A DNA stretch of 64,000 nucleotides from contig PLWX01000083.1 of NCBI GenBank assembly GCA_003151155.1, forward strand, positions 23,027 to 87,026, given 5' to 3'. The notes beneath the pieces were generated by a model, which made no database searches, was not told the origin of the DNA, and was given only the letters and a program-made list of their open reading frames with translations. The translations under genes were made by a program, and so were the position numbers. This DNA is from Acidobacteriaceae bacterium. Lineage in GTDB: Bacteria; Acidobacteriota; Terriglobia; Terriglobales; Acidobacteriaceae. Numbering within the stretch: position 1 is the stretch's first letter; every line of letters starts with the position of its first letter. This document shows positions 47,295 to 57,207 of the stretch, piece after piece.

Positions 47295-48536
47295 ATGGCG
47301 ACGCATCCCCCGGATACGCCCGCACCGCAGGTCACCCTTCATTCCATTGAAGAGGCGCGTGCTCGCATCCGTGCTGACGTCTATTGCACTCCGTGCAATC
47401 ACTCCGCGGCAATCTCCCGCATCGCCGGCCAGCGCGTTTATCTCAAGCTTGAGAACCTCCAGATGACAGGTTCGTTCAAGGAGCGAGGTGCTCTCAACAA
47501 GATTCTCACACTCTCCAGTTCTGAAAGACGATGCGGGGTGATCGCAGCCAGCGCCGGAAATCACGCGCAAGGAGTCGCTTTTCACGCTACACGCCACGGC
47601 ATTCGCGCGCGCATCGTCATGCCGATGATGACACCGCTGGTGAAGGTCAATGCGACGCGCAGTTACGGAGCTGACGTCGTCCTGCACGGAGCAAATTACG
47701 ACGAGGCTTATGAAGAGGCTCGCCGTCTCGCTGCTCTCGAGAGCCTCGTTTTCATCCATCCCTTTGACGATCCCGCTGTCATCGCCGGGCAGGGCACAAT
47801 CGCACTCGAAATGCTAGAGCAAGTACCGGACGTGGAAGCAGTGGTCGTGCCGATCGGAGGCGGCGGCCTGATCAGCGGAATTGCCTGCGCAATAAAGTCT
47901 CTTCGCCCCGATATTCGGGTCATCGGCGTGCAGGCTGCCCGCATGCCTTCCATGCAGAGCGCACTTCGTGCTCACAAGCCCGTAACCATCGATTCCAATA
48001 CGACGATCGCCGATGGCATAGCGGTTCGCCGCTCCGGCGAGATCACCGTTCCGATGGTAGAAAAATACGTCGACGAAATCGTCGTCGCTGAAGAAGAAGA
48101 AATTGCGAGCGGAATCCTTACCCTGCTCGAGCGCGAGAAAACCCTCGCCGAAGGGGCAGGCGCCGCTGCGGTAGCAGCATTGCTCCATCACAAAACCACG
48201 CTGCGCGATCAAAAGACCATTGCCCTGGTTTGTGGCGGAAATATCGATGTCTCGCTATTAGCGCGCATCATTCAACGCGGTCTCGCCAAAGACGGCCGTC
48301 TCGTGCGTCTCCAGATACATCTCTCCGATCGGCCTGGCTCGCTGCACCAACTCACGCGATTACTTACAGTCCATCAGGCCAACATCGTCGAGCTTCACCA
48401 CGACCGTACCTATTACGGTGTAAACCTCGGAGACACCATGATCGATGTCACTCTCGAAGCACGTGGAGAGGAGCAAATCCAGCAGATCCTTCATGGTTTG
48501 GCGCAGGAAGGCTATCGGCACGAACGGATCGTGTGA
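47295..48536 (+). CDS. Threonine ammonia-lyase (threonine dehydratase) with C-terminal ACT-like domain
   Basis: PLP site YLKLENLQMTGSFKERGALNKIL; PIGGGGLISGIACAIK; ACT-like RLQIHLSDRPGSLHQLTRLLTVHQANIVELHHDR. Confidence 0.93.
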   Translation: MATHPPDTPAPQVTLHSIEEARARIRADVYCTPCNHSAAISRIAGQRVYLKLENLQMTGSFKERGALNKILTLSSSERRCGVIAASAGNHAQGVAFHATRHGIRARIVMPMMTPLVKVNATRSYGADVVLHGANYDEAYEEARRLAALESLVFIHPFDDPAVIAGQGTIALEMLEQVPDVEAVVVPIGGGGLISGIACAIKSLRPDIRVIGVQAARMPSMQSALRAHKPVTIDSNTTIADGIAVRRSGEITVPMVEKYVDEIVVAEEEEIASGILTLLEREKTLAEGAGAAAVAALLHHKTTLRDQKTIALVCGGNIDVSLLARIIQRGLAKDGRLVRLQIHLSDRPGSLHQLTRLLTVHQANIVELHHDRTYYGVNLGDTMIDVTLEARGEEQIQQILHGLAQEGYRHERIV

Positions 48537-48651
48537 TGGGAGTGTGGAAAACCGGAAGTTACGCCTGTGACTTCCGTTACCTTTAACGACCTCCCTTATC
48601 CATGTACTCTTACGCCAATAGTATCCATTCCTTAGCTTAGGTGTACCTTCC

Positions 48652-49842
48652 ATGGCAGCCACTGAAAATGCAATTTCCAGCGCGCTAGAGTCGTTGTCGG
48701 ACCCCGCGGGCGTCGCAGCAGCGTTGTCTACAAACCAGATCCTCAGCGCCATGATCAAAGTTTCAGAAAAGGTCAGCGACCTGATCTTTTCACCGGGCCG
48801 AGCGCCGCAAGTGGAGTTGAACGGCAAACTGATGGCAGTCCCTGACTTGCCGGTTTTAAGACCCGACGACACCCGCCGGCTTGCCAACGACCTCATGGGG
48901 AAGAACCAACAGGCAATCGCAGCTCTCAAGGATTTAGGCTCAGCCGATCTCTCTTACAGTCTGCAAGGCGGATCGCGTTTTCGCGTCAATATCTTTTCGC
49001 AGCGCGGCACCTACGCGATTGTGATGCGCGTCATTCCCCACACTGTCCCGACTTTCGAGATGTTGAACCTTCCACCGCAACTGGGCGACATCACGAGTCT
49101 GATCAACGGAATCGTCCTGGTCACCGGCCCTACGGGTTCCGGCAAGAGCTCTACGCTGGCCGCCATCATCGACAGGATTAATATCGAGAAGGCCTGGCAC
49201 ATCGTCACCATCGAGGACCCGATTGAATTCCTGCACCTCCACAAAGGCTGCACCATTCATCAGCGTGAGTTGCACAGTGACACGCCGAGCTTCAGCCTGG
49301 CTTTGCGTGGTGCACTGCGACAGGCACCAAAAGTGATTCTGGTCGGCGAAATGCGCGATCGCGAGACCATTGAGATTGCGCTGGAAGCCGCTGAGACCGG
49401 TCACCTTGTTATGTCTACCCTGCATACCACGGATGCCTCGAAAACTATCGAGCGCATTATCGGTACTTTTCCGAACGCCGAACAGCACGTCATTCGTCAG
49501 CGCTTCTCGAAAAGCTTTCGCTACATCATCTCGCAACGCTTATTGCCGAAGAAAGACAAGGCTGGCCGCGTCGCAGCGATCGAGATTCTGAAATCAACCA
49601 TGCGAACTCGCGAATACGTCGAAAAAGGCGAACATGAGGGCAAGTCGCTGCTCGATGCCATGCGTGACGGCGATCTCGATGGCATGCAGTGTTTCGACGA
49701 TGTCATCGAACGCATGATCCGTGCGGACATCATCGACATTGAAACCGGATTGGGCTATGCGACCAATCCTGGCAATTTAACTTTGTCCATCAGCGATCTA
49801 ATCGAAACCAAGCGCAACGAGGAATCCGAGTTTGAACGGTAA
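48652..49842 (+). CDS. Type IV pilus twitching motility ATPase (PilT/PilU family)
   Basis: Walker A LVTGPTGSGKSSTLAAIIDRIN; HIVTIEDPIEFLH; ALRQAPKVILVGEMRDRETIEIALEAAETGHLVMSTLHTTDA. Confidence 0.94.
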   Translation: MAATENAISSALESLSDPAGVAAALSTNQILSAMIKVSEKVSDLIFSPGRAPQVELNGKLMAVPDLPVLRPDDTRRLANDLMGKNQQAIAALKDLGSADLSYSLQGGSRFRVNIFSQRGTYAIVMRVIPHTVPTFEMLNLPPQLGDITSLINGIVLVTGPTGSGKSSTLAAIIDRINIEKAWHIVTIEDPIEFLHLHKGCTIHQRELHSDTPSFSLALRGALRQAPKVILVGEMRDRETIEIALEAAETGHLVMSTLHTTDASKTIERIIGTFPNAEQHVIRQRFSKSFRYIISQRLLPKKDKAGRVAAIEILKSTMRTREYVEKGEHEGKSLLDAMRDGDLDGMQCFDDVIERMIRADIIDIETGLGYATNPGNLTLSISDLIETKRNEESEFER

Positions 49843-49905
49843 CTTCGGCCAGGGATGATTTTTCCGTCGCGAATCCTTACTATCGTATGTGAGAGGTAGA
49901 GATTC

Positions 49906-50349
49906 GTGACGGATTCCCCCGAGCAGCGTCCGGCCAGCGCCTTCCGCAAAATTCTTCCATTTACCAGCGCCGCAGTCATCATCGCGATGATTTATGTCGG
50001 CTACATTTTCTATTCCCGTCATCAGGATCAGAAAGATGCCGACCGACAAGCCGCGGCCAGGCAAGCCGCGGACGCTCGTAAAGTCTCCGAACTGTATGGC
50101 GGCGACGAACTCAAGATCCTCAACTTTTACGCCACTGCCGGCCCTCTCCATCGCGGAGAAACTGCTCAGCTTTGTTATGGCGTTTCGAATGCACAGTCTC
50201 TGCACATCGAGCCCGACATCCACGATGTTCCCGCTTCGTATAGCAATTGCGTGAAGATCGCTCCGAAGAAAGACACGGTTTACACCCTGAGCGCCACCGA
50301 CAAGAAAGGGAACACGCAGCAGATCTCTCTGACCATGCACGTCTATTGA
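49906..50349 (+). CDS. Hypothetical membrane-anchored protein (147 aa) with Ig-like C-terminal region
   Basis: TM segment ILPFTSAAVIIAMIYVGYIFYSR; GETAQLCYGVSNAQSLHIEPDIHDVPASYSNCVKIAPKKDTVYTLSATDKKGNTQQISLTMHV. Confidence 0.7.
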   Translation: MTDSPEQRPASAFRKILPFTSAAVIIAMIYVGYIFYSRHQDQKDADRQAAARQAADARKVSELYGGDELKILNFYATAGPLHRGETAQLCYGVSNAQSLHIEPDIHDVPASYSNCVKIAPKKDTVYTLSATDKKGNTQQISLTMHVY

Positions 50350-50460
50350 GTCTGCGAGTTCCCGTTGGTACTACTGCTTGTAATTCATCTGCGATCGTGG
50401 CCCACTGGTGAGTCTCTGCATTTTCGCTTTTCACATCGCGCAGAGACGTGCATTCGACCC

Positions 50461-53409
50461 ATGAATCTCTTGAAAATGTGCACTCCTCATATTGCACCGT
50501 TTCGGCTCTGGTTGAAGTTCGCTTTGCTTTTCTGTGTGGCGCTTGTTGCGACTCTTGGTCGTTCCCAGGAGTTCCGCGGCGCTCTCAGCGGAAGAGTGCA
50601 AGACCCAACGGGCGCTCGCATTGCCTCCGCGCAAGTCCATATCCAAGCTCCCGAATCGTCACTCGAACGCTCCACCAGCACGGATCGAGACGGCAACTTT
50701 AGCTTCGTCAACCTGCCTGCGGGAAAATACGAGCTCACCATCAAAGCCAGGGGGTTTGGTGAAGCTAAATCAGAAGTGACCGTGCAGGTCGGCTCCACCC
50801 GTGAGGTTTCGGTCGCGCTGCAGCCGCCGTCGTTGCACGAGAATGTTGCCGTCACCGGCGAGGTGGCGTCGATTACCATGCAGCAGCTCGACACTGCCAG
50901 CCCCGTGCATCAGGCAGTGATTTCCGCCCACGATCTCCAGGAATTGCCGCTGCCCGGTCGGAGCTTTGCGAACATCGCCTATCTCGCCCCCGGTACGGAG
51001 CCAATCGAACCCTCCGATCCGACGAAGGCGCGCATTAGCGCCGTAGGCACCGGCGGTAGCTCGGGATTAAATAACGAAAATTCGGTGGATGGCGGCGACA
51101 ATTCCGACGATTACATTGGCGGGTTTCTCCAGAATTTTTCTCCCGATGCCATCCAGGAGTTCGCCTTCCGCACTGCCCAGGAAGATGCCGACACCGGTCG
51201 CACAACTGCGGGTTCCGTGGTCATCGCAACCAAGCGCGGCACCGACCAGTGGCATGGTCTCTTCGGTTTTTACGATCGCACTGCGTCGTTGGGTGCCCGA
51301 TCGCCCATCGACAACCCTGCGCCCAATCCCAAGCAGCCGTTTTCCCGGCAGAACTACATCTGGAGCTTGGGCGGCCCCATCGTGCCCAACAAGCTTTGGT
51401 TCTTCTCCTCGTTGGAGTACGTTCACGAGCGCGCCAGCATCGCTTACAGCAACTCTAGCCAGTCAGAATTCAATGCCCTCGCTACACTTGCTGCGGGTGG
51501 ATTGATCCCCGGGGTTCCCTCGATCGGCGTGCCGCCTTACGTGATCGCGCCTTTCAGCGATTATCTCGGTGACGTGCGTCTCGATTGGTCGCAATCCCAG
51601 CACTCGCAATGGTTCTTGCGGGGCGCCAGCGATCGCTACACCACCGAGAATGACCTTATCCAACAAGGCGCGCTACCTTCGACGGGCGCCACATCGCGAT
51701 CCATCTATTACAACTTCGCCCTGAACAATCAACTTGAGTTGAGCCCGTCATGGCTCAGCTCGTTTACTTTTGACGCCGGTATTCTCCATCGCACCGAAGT
51801 CCGCAACCAGTACTACGGCTTTGCGCTTGATTTTCCCTTTACCGTCACTTCGAGCACAATTTCCGGGCGGGATACGTTCGGCGATAACACCTTCGTCACC
51901 CCGATTACCGCGTTCCCGGTCGTTCGTAATCAGCAGAAATATCAGTTCCGCTACGACCTCTCGCATCTCTCCAGCAAGCATTTCTTCAAGTTCGGCGTGA
52001 ACTTGATTCACGAGCCGGTGCTCAGTGGCACGCTTGCTTCCGAAGCAGAGGCGGTCATTTCTTATCCGAATAATCCCACCTATTACGCCGCGAACCCTTC
52101 GCAGTTTTATTTCGACCGGCAGTGCGCGACTGCGCCTACGGACCCCAACATCAGCTGCGTCTACAATCCCGCGCAAGACGGCAGCTTCTCGCAGAACGTG
52201 CAGCGCCTCGGCGTTTATGCCGAAGACGTCTACCGTGTCACGCCGAAACTCGCGCTCAATTACGGCTTGCGCTGGGACACGACTTACGGCCTCTTCCAAG
52301 CCGAAGGCCGTAGCCAGGCGGCTAACTTTGCGTTGCAGAGCGTTGCGTACCCGCAGTACGCTGGCGTTCCGCACGACGACAGGAAACAATTCGGGCCTCG
52401 CTTAGGCCTTATTTATTCGCCCGGCAAAAACCAGACCACCGTCTTGCGAGCCGGCTTCGGACTCTTCTTCAACGATCTCGCGCAGAATGGCTGGGTACCC
52501 GCTCTCCTCGCCGTCAACAACAGCAACGCGAATGTGGCGAGCACGGCGGCGATCATCGACCCGCACTATCAAACGCCATATGCAATCCACGCCACTGCCG
52601 GCGTGGAGCACACTTTCTCGCAGAACTGGATGGCGGCCATCGACTACACCCACGAGACCGGAATGCACGGCTATCGAGCGTACAGCTATTCCGACGTCAC
52701 CGTCTTTCGCAGCGATAACCGTTCTTCGTACGACGGCCTCGCCTTTCGCGTGCAGGGCAATGTTTCGAAGAGTCTCAGCGTGACCGCGAACTACACGTTT
52801 GCGAAAGCGCAGACCTGGGGCTGCATTCTCGGTGAACTCTTCGATTACGTAAACGGCGTCTGCGATCCGTTCAACGCTTTTGCCTACGGAGACTACGGTC
52901 CCTCCGGAGAAGACGTCCGCCATCGCGCAGTTCTTGCCGGAACCTATCACGCTCCTCTCGGCTTGGAACTCTCGACCATCACGCAAGTGGAAAGCGCACG
53001 TCCCTACACGCTAACCAACGCTGACGGCAGCGGTCGTGCGGTGATCAACGGGGTGGAAACAACCCTTGATCAGTTTCGCGGACGCCCCTACTTTCAAGTC
53101 GATCTCCGAGTTTCACGTCCTATCCATATTCACGATCGCTGGCTGATTCTCCCGTTTTTCGAGGCCTTCAATCTGCTCAACCGCAACAATCCGGGCGCAT
53201 TTTTCGTCAGCAATATCGCTTCCTTGCCGGTGAACGATGTCAATAATGCGACCGCAATCTGTCTCAATGCGGGTTGCACTCAGAGCATGCCGATCACCAG
53301 TCCAAATCAGCTGCGCGCTCCTGCTGGCGCATTCGGCGATTTCTTCGGTCCCGGCACCACGGTCGGCATCCCGTTCTCCGGTCAGTTCGGCGTCCGCGTC
53401 AGCTTCTGA
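50461..53409 (+). CDS. TonB-dependent receptor with N-terminal carboxypeptidase-regulatory-like domain
   Basis: Signal peptide region LWLKFALLFCVALVATLGRSQEFRGALSGRVQDPTGARIASAQVHIQ; HDLQELPLPGRSFANIAYLAPG; C-terminus FSGQFGVRVSF. Confidence 0.9.
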   Translation: MNLLKMCTPHIAPFRLWLKFALLFCVALVATLGRSQEFRGALSGRVQDPTGARIASAQVHIQAPESSLERSTSTDRDGNFSFVNLPAGKYELTIKARGFGEAKSEVTVQVGSTREVSVALQPPSLHENVAVTGEVASITMQQLDTASPVHQAVISAHDLQELPLPGRSFANIAYLAPGTEPIEPSDPTKARISAVGTGGSSGLNNENSVDGGDNSDDYIGGFLQNFSPDAIQEFAFRTAQEDADTGRTTAGSVVIATKRGTDQWHGLFGFYDRTASLGARSPIDNPAPNPKQPFSRQNYIWSLGGPIVPNKLWFFSSLEYVHERASIAYSNSSQSEFNALATLAAGGLIPGVPSIGVPPYVIAPFSDYLGDVRLDWSQSQHSQWFLRGASDRYTTENDLIQQGALPSTGATSRSIYYNFALNNQLELSPSWLSSFTFDAGILHRTEVRNQYYGFALDFPFTVTSSTISGRDTFGDNTFVTPITAFPVVRNQQKYQFRYDLSHLSSKHFFKFGVNLIHEPVLSGTLASEAEAVISYPNNPTYYAANPSQFYFDRQCATAPTDPNISCVYNPAQDGSFSQNVQRLGVYAEDVYRVTPKLALNYGLRWDTTYGLFQAEGRSQAANFALQSVAYPQYAGVPHDDRKQFGPRLGLIYSPGKNQTTVLRAGFGLFFNDLAQNGWVPALLAVNNSNANVASTAAIIDPHYQTPYAIHATAGVEHTFSQNWMAAIDYTHETGMHGYRAYSYSDVTVFRSDNRSSYDGLAFRVQGNVSKSLSVTANYTFAKAQTWGCILGELFDYVNGVCDPFNAFAYGDYGPSGEDVRHRAVLAGTYHAPLGLELSTITQVESARPYTLTNADGSGRAVINGVETTLDQFRGRPYFQVDLRVSRPIHIHDRWLILPFFEAFNLLNRNNPGAFFVSNIASLPVNDVNNATAICLNAGCTQSMPITSPNQLRAPAGAFGDFFGPGTTVGIPFSGQFGVRVSF

Positions 53410-53411
53410 TC

Positions 53412-53431
53412 CAGCGGCGTCGCTGTTTTTT
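53412..53431 (+). terminator. Rho-independent terminator after the TonB-dependent receptor
   Basis: CAGCG-GCGT-CGCTG followed by TTTTTT. Confidence 0.75.
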
Positions 53432-53510
53432 CTCCGGAAGAGCCGCCCCGCCCGTTTGTGACCGGAATCACAAGACGAAGTTCACGCATTTTGTTAGGCT
53501 TAACCCGTCT

Positions 53511-54563
53511 ATGGCTGCCCCTAACTCTCTCTTCGTCCGCGCCTGCAAGCGTCTTCCTGTGGAGCATACTCCCGTCTGGTTCATGCGCCAGGCCGGGCGC
53601 TACATGTCCGAATACCGCACCGTCCGGCAGAAATATTCGCTGGTCGAAATCTGCAAAAAGCCCGACGTCGCCGCCGAAGTGACGATCACCGCCGCCGAAG
53701 CTCTCAACGTCGACGCGGCGATCATCTTCGCCGACCTTCTTCTGCCTCTCGAAGTCATGGGCTTGCCGTTTCACTTCTCGCCCGGCGAAGGTCCGGTCAT
53801 TGAGGTTCCCATTCGTGAGACGGAGCACATCCGCGCCCTTCGCACCGATCGCGCCGCGGATCTCGGCTACGTGGCCGAGTCCATCAAGAAAGTGAGCGAT
53901 CATTTCGCTGACAAGCTTCCGGTCATCGGATTCTGTGGCGCGCCTTTCACCCTTGCCAGCTACATGATTGAAGGGGGCGGTTCGCGCAATTACATCGAAG
54001 TTAAAAAGATGATGTACAACGAGCCGCAAGCCTTCGACGAACTCCTCGAAAAGCTGGTTGCGGTGCTCGCTGAGTACACCACTGCGCAGGCAAAAGCCGG
54101 TGCCGATGTCATCCAGATTTTCGATAGTTGGGTCGGCTGCTTAAGTGTCGAGGACTATCGTCGCTACGTGCTTCCCCGGACCACCGAGCTTGTGAAGACG
54201 CTGCAATGCACCACCAAGGTCCCGATCATTTATTTCGGAACCGACAGCACGACGTTGCTGCCCTCCATGCGCGAAACCGGAGCTGAAGTAATCGGTCTGG
54301 ATTGGCGTGTTCCGCTCGACGAAGGCTGGAAAATCCTCGATCATAAAGTCGCGGTGCAAGGAAATCTCGATCCTGTATTGCTCTTCGCCCAATGGCCCGA
54401 GCTGAAAGCGCGTGCCGAAATTATCTTGAAGCAGGCGAACGGTCGTCCCGGCCACATCTTTAACCTGGGGCATGGCATTCTTCCGCAGACTCCGGTTCAG
54501 AATGTGAAAGACCTCGCGAAATTTGTGCATGAATATTCGTCAACGCTGGTGAACTCTCGCTAA
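53511..54563 (+). CDS. hemE: Uroporphyrinogen decarboxylase
   Basis: RLPVEHTPVWFMRQAGRYMSEYR; IIFADLLLPLEVMG; GFCGAPFTLASYMIEGGGSRNY; start moved to ATG 53511. Confidence 0.96.
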   Translation: MAAPNSLFVRACKRLPVEHTPVWFMRQAGRYMSEYRTVRQKYSLVEICKKPDVAAEVTITAAEALNVDAAIIFADLLLPLEVMGLPFHFSPGEGPVIEVPIRETEHIRALRTDRAADLGYVAESIKKVSDHFADKLPVIGFCGAPFTLASYMIEGGGSRNYIEVKKMMYNEPQAFDELLEKLVAVLAEYTTAQAKAGADVIQIFDSWVGCLSVEDYRRYVLPRTTELVKTLQCTTKVPIIYFGTDSTTLLPSMRETGAEVIGLDWRVPLDEGWKILDHKVAVQGNLDPVLLFAQWPELKARAEIILKQANGRPGHIFNLGHGILPQTPVQNVKDLAKFVHEYSSTLVNSR

Positions 54564-55471
54564 TGCCCGCTCGCAACGCCGTCCTACTCATAGCGCACGG
54601 AAGCCCCGAGAATGCTTCCGACATTCCTGAATTCCTGCGCCTGGTGACGGGCGGCCGCGGAGTGCCTGATTCCGTCGTGAAGGAAATCCAGCATCGCTAT
54701 TCGCTGATTGGCTGCTCTCCGCTTACCTGCCATACCATTGGGCAGGCGAACGGAGTGCAGCGCGAAACCGGTCTTCCGACCTATATCGGTATGCGCAACT
54801 GGCACCCATTTATCTCCGACACCCTGGAGCAGATGACGCGCGATGGTGTCGAGCATGCAGTAGCTATCTGTCTGGCGCCGCAGAACTCGCGTACCAGCGT
54901 TGGACTCTACAAACAGGCTCTTGCCGATAAGCAGGTTCCGTTCACCATCGATTTTGTCGAAAGTTGGCATGACCATCCGCTACTGATCCAGGCTTTCGCG
55001 GAAAACCATCGTGCGGCCTATACCGCGGCTTGCTCTGAAGCCAATTCTGAATTGCTGACGTTGTTCACCGCGCACAGCGTGCCGCAAAGGACCATTGCAG
55101 AGGGTGATCCTTATGAATCGCAAGCGAGAGACACCGCCGCGCTGGTTGCGAGGGCTCTCGATCTGAAAGATGACCAATGGCGCTTTGCCTTCCAGAGCCA
55201 GGGGATGTCCGGCGGTACATGGCTCGGTCCCACGGTGGAATCCATCCTCGAACAGTACGCCCGGGAGGGGAAGACGGGAGTCTTCTTTCAGCCCATCGGC
55301 TTCGTTTGCGATCATGTCGAAATCCTCTACGATATTGACATCGCTTTCCGTGATTTTGCGGCCAAACTCGGCATGAAGATCTGGCGTGCAGCGTCTCTCA
55401 ATAATTCTGTTCCCTTCGCGCAGGCCATCGCGGACATCGCGCGCACCCGGTTGGCAACCGTTTCGGCATGA
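54563..55471 (+). CDS. hemH: Ferrochelatase
   Basis: LLIAHGSPENASDIPEFL; TAHSVPQRTIAEGDPYESQ; FQSQGMSGGTWLGPTVESIL; GFVCDHVEILYDIDI. Confidence 0.92.
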   Translation: MPARNAVLLIAHGSPENASDIPEFLRLVTGGRGVPDSVVKEIQHRYSLIGCSPLTCHTIGQANGVQRETGLPTYIGMRNWHPFISDTLEQMTRDGVEHAVAICLAPQNSRTSVGLYKQALADKQVPFTIDFVESWHDHPLLIQAFAENHRAAYTAACSEANSELLTLFTAHSVPQRTIAEGDPYESQARDTAALVARALDLKDDQWRFAFQSQGMSGGTWLGPTVESILEQYAREGKTGVFFQPIGFVCDHVEILYDIDIAFRDFAAKLGMKIWRAASLNNSVPFAQAIADIARTRLATVSA

Positions 55472-56892
55472 CCCGCGTAGCCATTATCGGCGGCGGCATC
55501 TCCGGTCTCAGTGCTGCCTATGCGCTGGAAAAAGAGCGCGCTAAGGGTACTCCAGTCGAGTACCGTCTCTACGAAAGCAGTCCGCGCCTCGGCGGTGCGT
55601 TATATTCCGAGATTCTCGAAGGCTGTGTCGTCGAAGCTGGTCCCGATTCCTTCATCTCCGAAAAGCCCTGGGCCGCGGCCCTCTGCCGCGAGCTCGGTAT
55701 CGGCGATCAACTGATCGGCTCCAATGACGAGGATCGCAAAACCTGGATCGTCTCTGGAAAGCGGCTCATCCCGCTACCCGACGGCCTCATGTTCCTCGTG
55801 CCGACCAAGATTCTGCCCACGGCCTTCAGCCCCTTGTTCTCGTGGGGCACGAAGTTCCGCATGGCGAAAGAGCTGCTGCACCCGCCGCGCCCTATGAACG
55901 AGGATGAAAGCGTCGCCGCGTTTATCGAACGCCACTTCGGTCGCGAGATGGTCGACCGTCTCGCCGATCCCATGCTCTCCGGCATCTATGGCGGCGACAC
56001 TGACCGTCTCAGCGTCCGCGCCACTCTCGGCCGATTCGCGGAGATGGAAGAAAAGTACGGCAGCCTCAGTCGCGCAATGCTCGTCGCCAACAAAAAAATG
56101 AAATCCGTGATGGCGGGCAAGCCAAAGCCCCCACTCTTCACGTCATTGCGCAATGGCATGCAGCAGATGGTCGACACTTTAGTCTCCCGCCTCACCCCAG
56201 AATGGCTGATTTTGAATACCAAGGTGGATTCGATTCAGAAGCACCGTGACGAATATTCCGTCATGTTTGCGGGCCGCGAGACCGAAGTCTTTGACGCGAT
56301 CATCCTCGCCACGCCTGCCAACATAGCTGGCCGCTTACTTGCGGACATCGACCGAGGTCTCGCTTCAGATTTGCAACAGGTTCCCTACAGTTCGTCCGTC
56401 ACAGCGACGCTGATCTACGACATGGCCGACCTCCGCAGTTTGCCGGGAGGACACGGTTTTCTCGTGCCGCGCAGTGAAGGCCGCCGCATGCGCGCCTGTA
56501 CTTTCGTCCACAACAAGTTCCCCCACCGCGCGCCTCCCGACAAAGGAATTCTCCGTTGCTTCCTCGGGGGTGCCAACGATGAAGCGATTCTTCAGCTTTC
56601 TGACGAAGAAATGTTCGCCATCGTTCAGCGCGAACTTCGCGAGATCATCGGCCTAACCGCGCAACCTCGCATCCAACGACTTTATCGTTGGCGTGGTGCC
56701 ATGGCGCAATATCCCCCCGGCCACCTCGATCGCGTCGATCGAATCGAGAAAGCTGCTGCCCTCGTTCCAGGCCTCGCCATCGCCGGCAATGCCTTCCGCG
56801 GCATCGGCGTCCCCGACTGCGTTCGCACCGGCACGGTAGCCGCTACCACGGTTCTTGGCCTCCCGTCCCCAGCCTCGCCCATCAAGCGCTAA
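55468..56892 (+). CDS. Protoporphyrinogen oxidase (FAD, HemY/HemG type)
   Basis: VAIIGGGISGLSAAYALEKE; YESSPRLGGALYSE; VEAGPDSFISEKPWAAALCRELG; GNAFRGIGVPDCVRTGTVAA. Confidence 0.94.
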   Translation: MTRVAIIGGGISGLSAAYALEKERAKGTPVEYRLYESSPRLGGALYSEILEGCVVEAGPDSFISEKPWAAALCRELGIGDQLIGSNDEDRKTWIVSGKRLIPLPDGLMFLVPTKILPTAFSPLFSWGTKFRMAKELLHPPRPMNEDESVAAFIERHFGREMVDRLADPMLSGIYGGDTDRLSVRATLGRFAEMEEKYGSLSRAMLVANKKMKSVMAGKPKPPLFTSLRNGMQQMVDTLVSRLTPEWLILNTKVDSIQKHRDEYSVMFAGRETEVFDAIILATPANIAGRLLADIDRGLASDLQQVPYSSSVTATLIYDMADLRSLPGGHGFLVPRSEGRRMRACTFVHNKFPHRAPPDKGILRCFLGGANDEAILQLSDEEMFAIVQRELREIIGLTAQPRIQRLYRWRGAMAQYPPGHLDRVDRIEKAAALVPGLAIAGNAFRGIGVPDCVRTGTVAATTVLGLPSPASPIKR

Positions 56893-57007
56893 ATCTCCCA
56901 ATTTCCAAGTTCCTGGCGGTCGATTCCCATTTCTCCCTTTGGCCAACCCAAATTCGCCCTTAAAGGGGATTGATCTGGTACATTGGTTTGGGGTACAAAC
57001 ACCACCA

Positions 57008-57175
57008 ATGTCCACATTAGCCAAGCTAGGGTCCGCCGTTCTCTGCATTGCTTTGACCCTGCCTGCGTTTGCCAGCCCCCTCGGACCTCCGGCGCCGAAA
57101 AAGACTGGTAAGCACCACGGCCATGGCCGGACGATCCCCGCGCGCCACAATGCTGGGCGTCCCATGCACGCCTAG
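57008..57175 (+). CDS. Small secreted His/Pro/basic-rich peptide (55 aa)
   Basis: MSTLAKLGSAVLCIALTLPAFASPLGPPAPKKTGKHHGHGRTIPARHNAGRPMHA; clear signal peptide; TTGATC-18-TACAAA promoter-like sequence immediately upstream. Confidence 0.6.
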   Translation: MSTLAKLGSAVLCIALTLPAFASPLGPPAPKKTGKHHGHGRTIPARHNAGRPMHA

Positions 57176-57207
57176 TCATCTCTTCGCGCCCGTTATAATC
57201 CTTCGCG

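Noticed and set aside
52402-52986. 194-aa minus-strand ORF and neighbouring shadow ORFs 51748-52389
   Set aside because: Antisense to the second TonB-dependent receptor.
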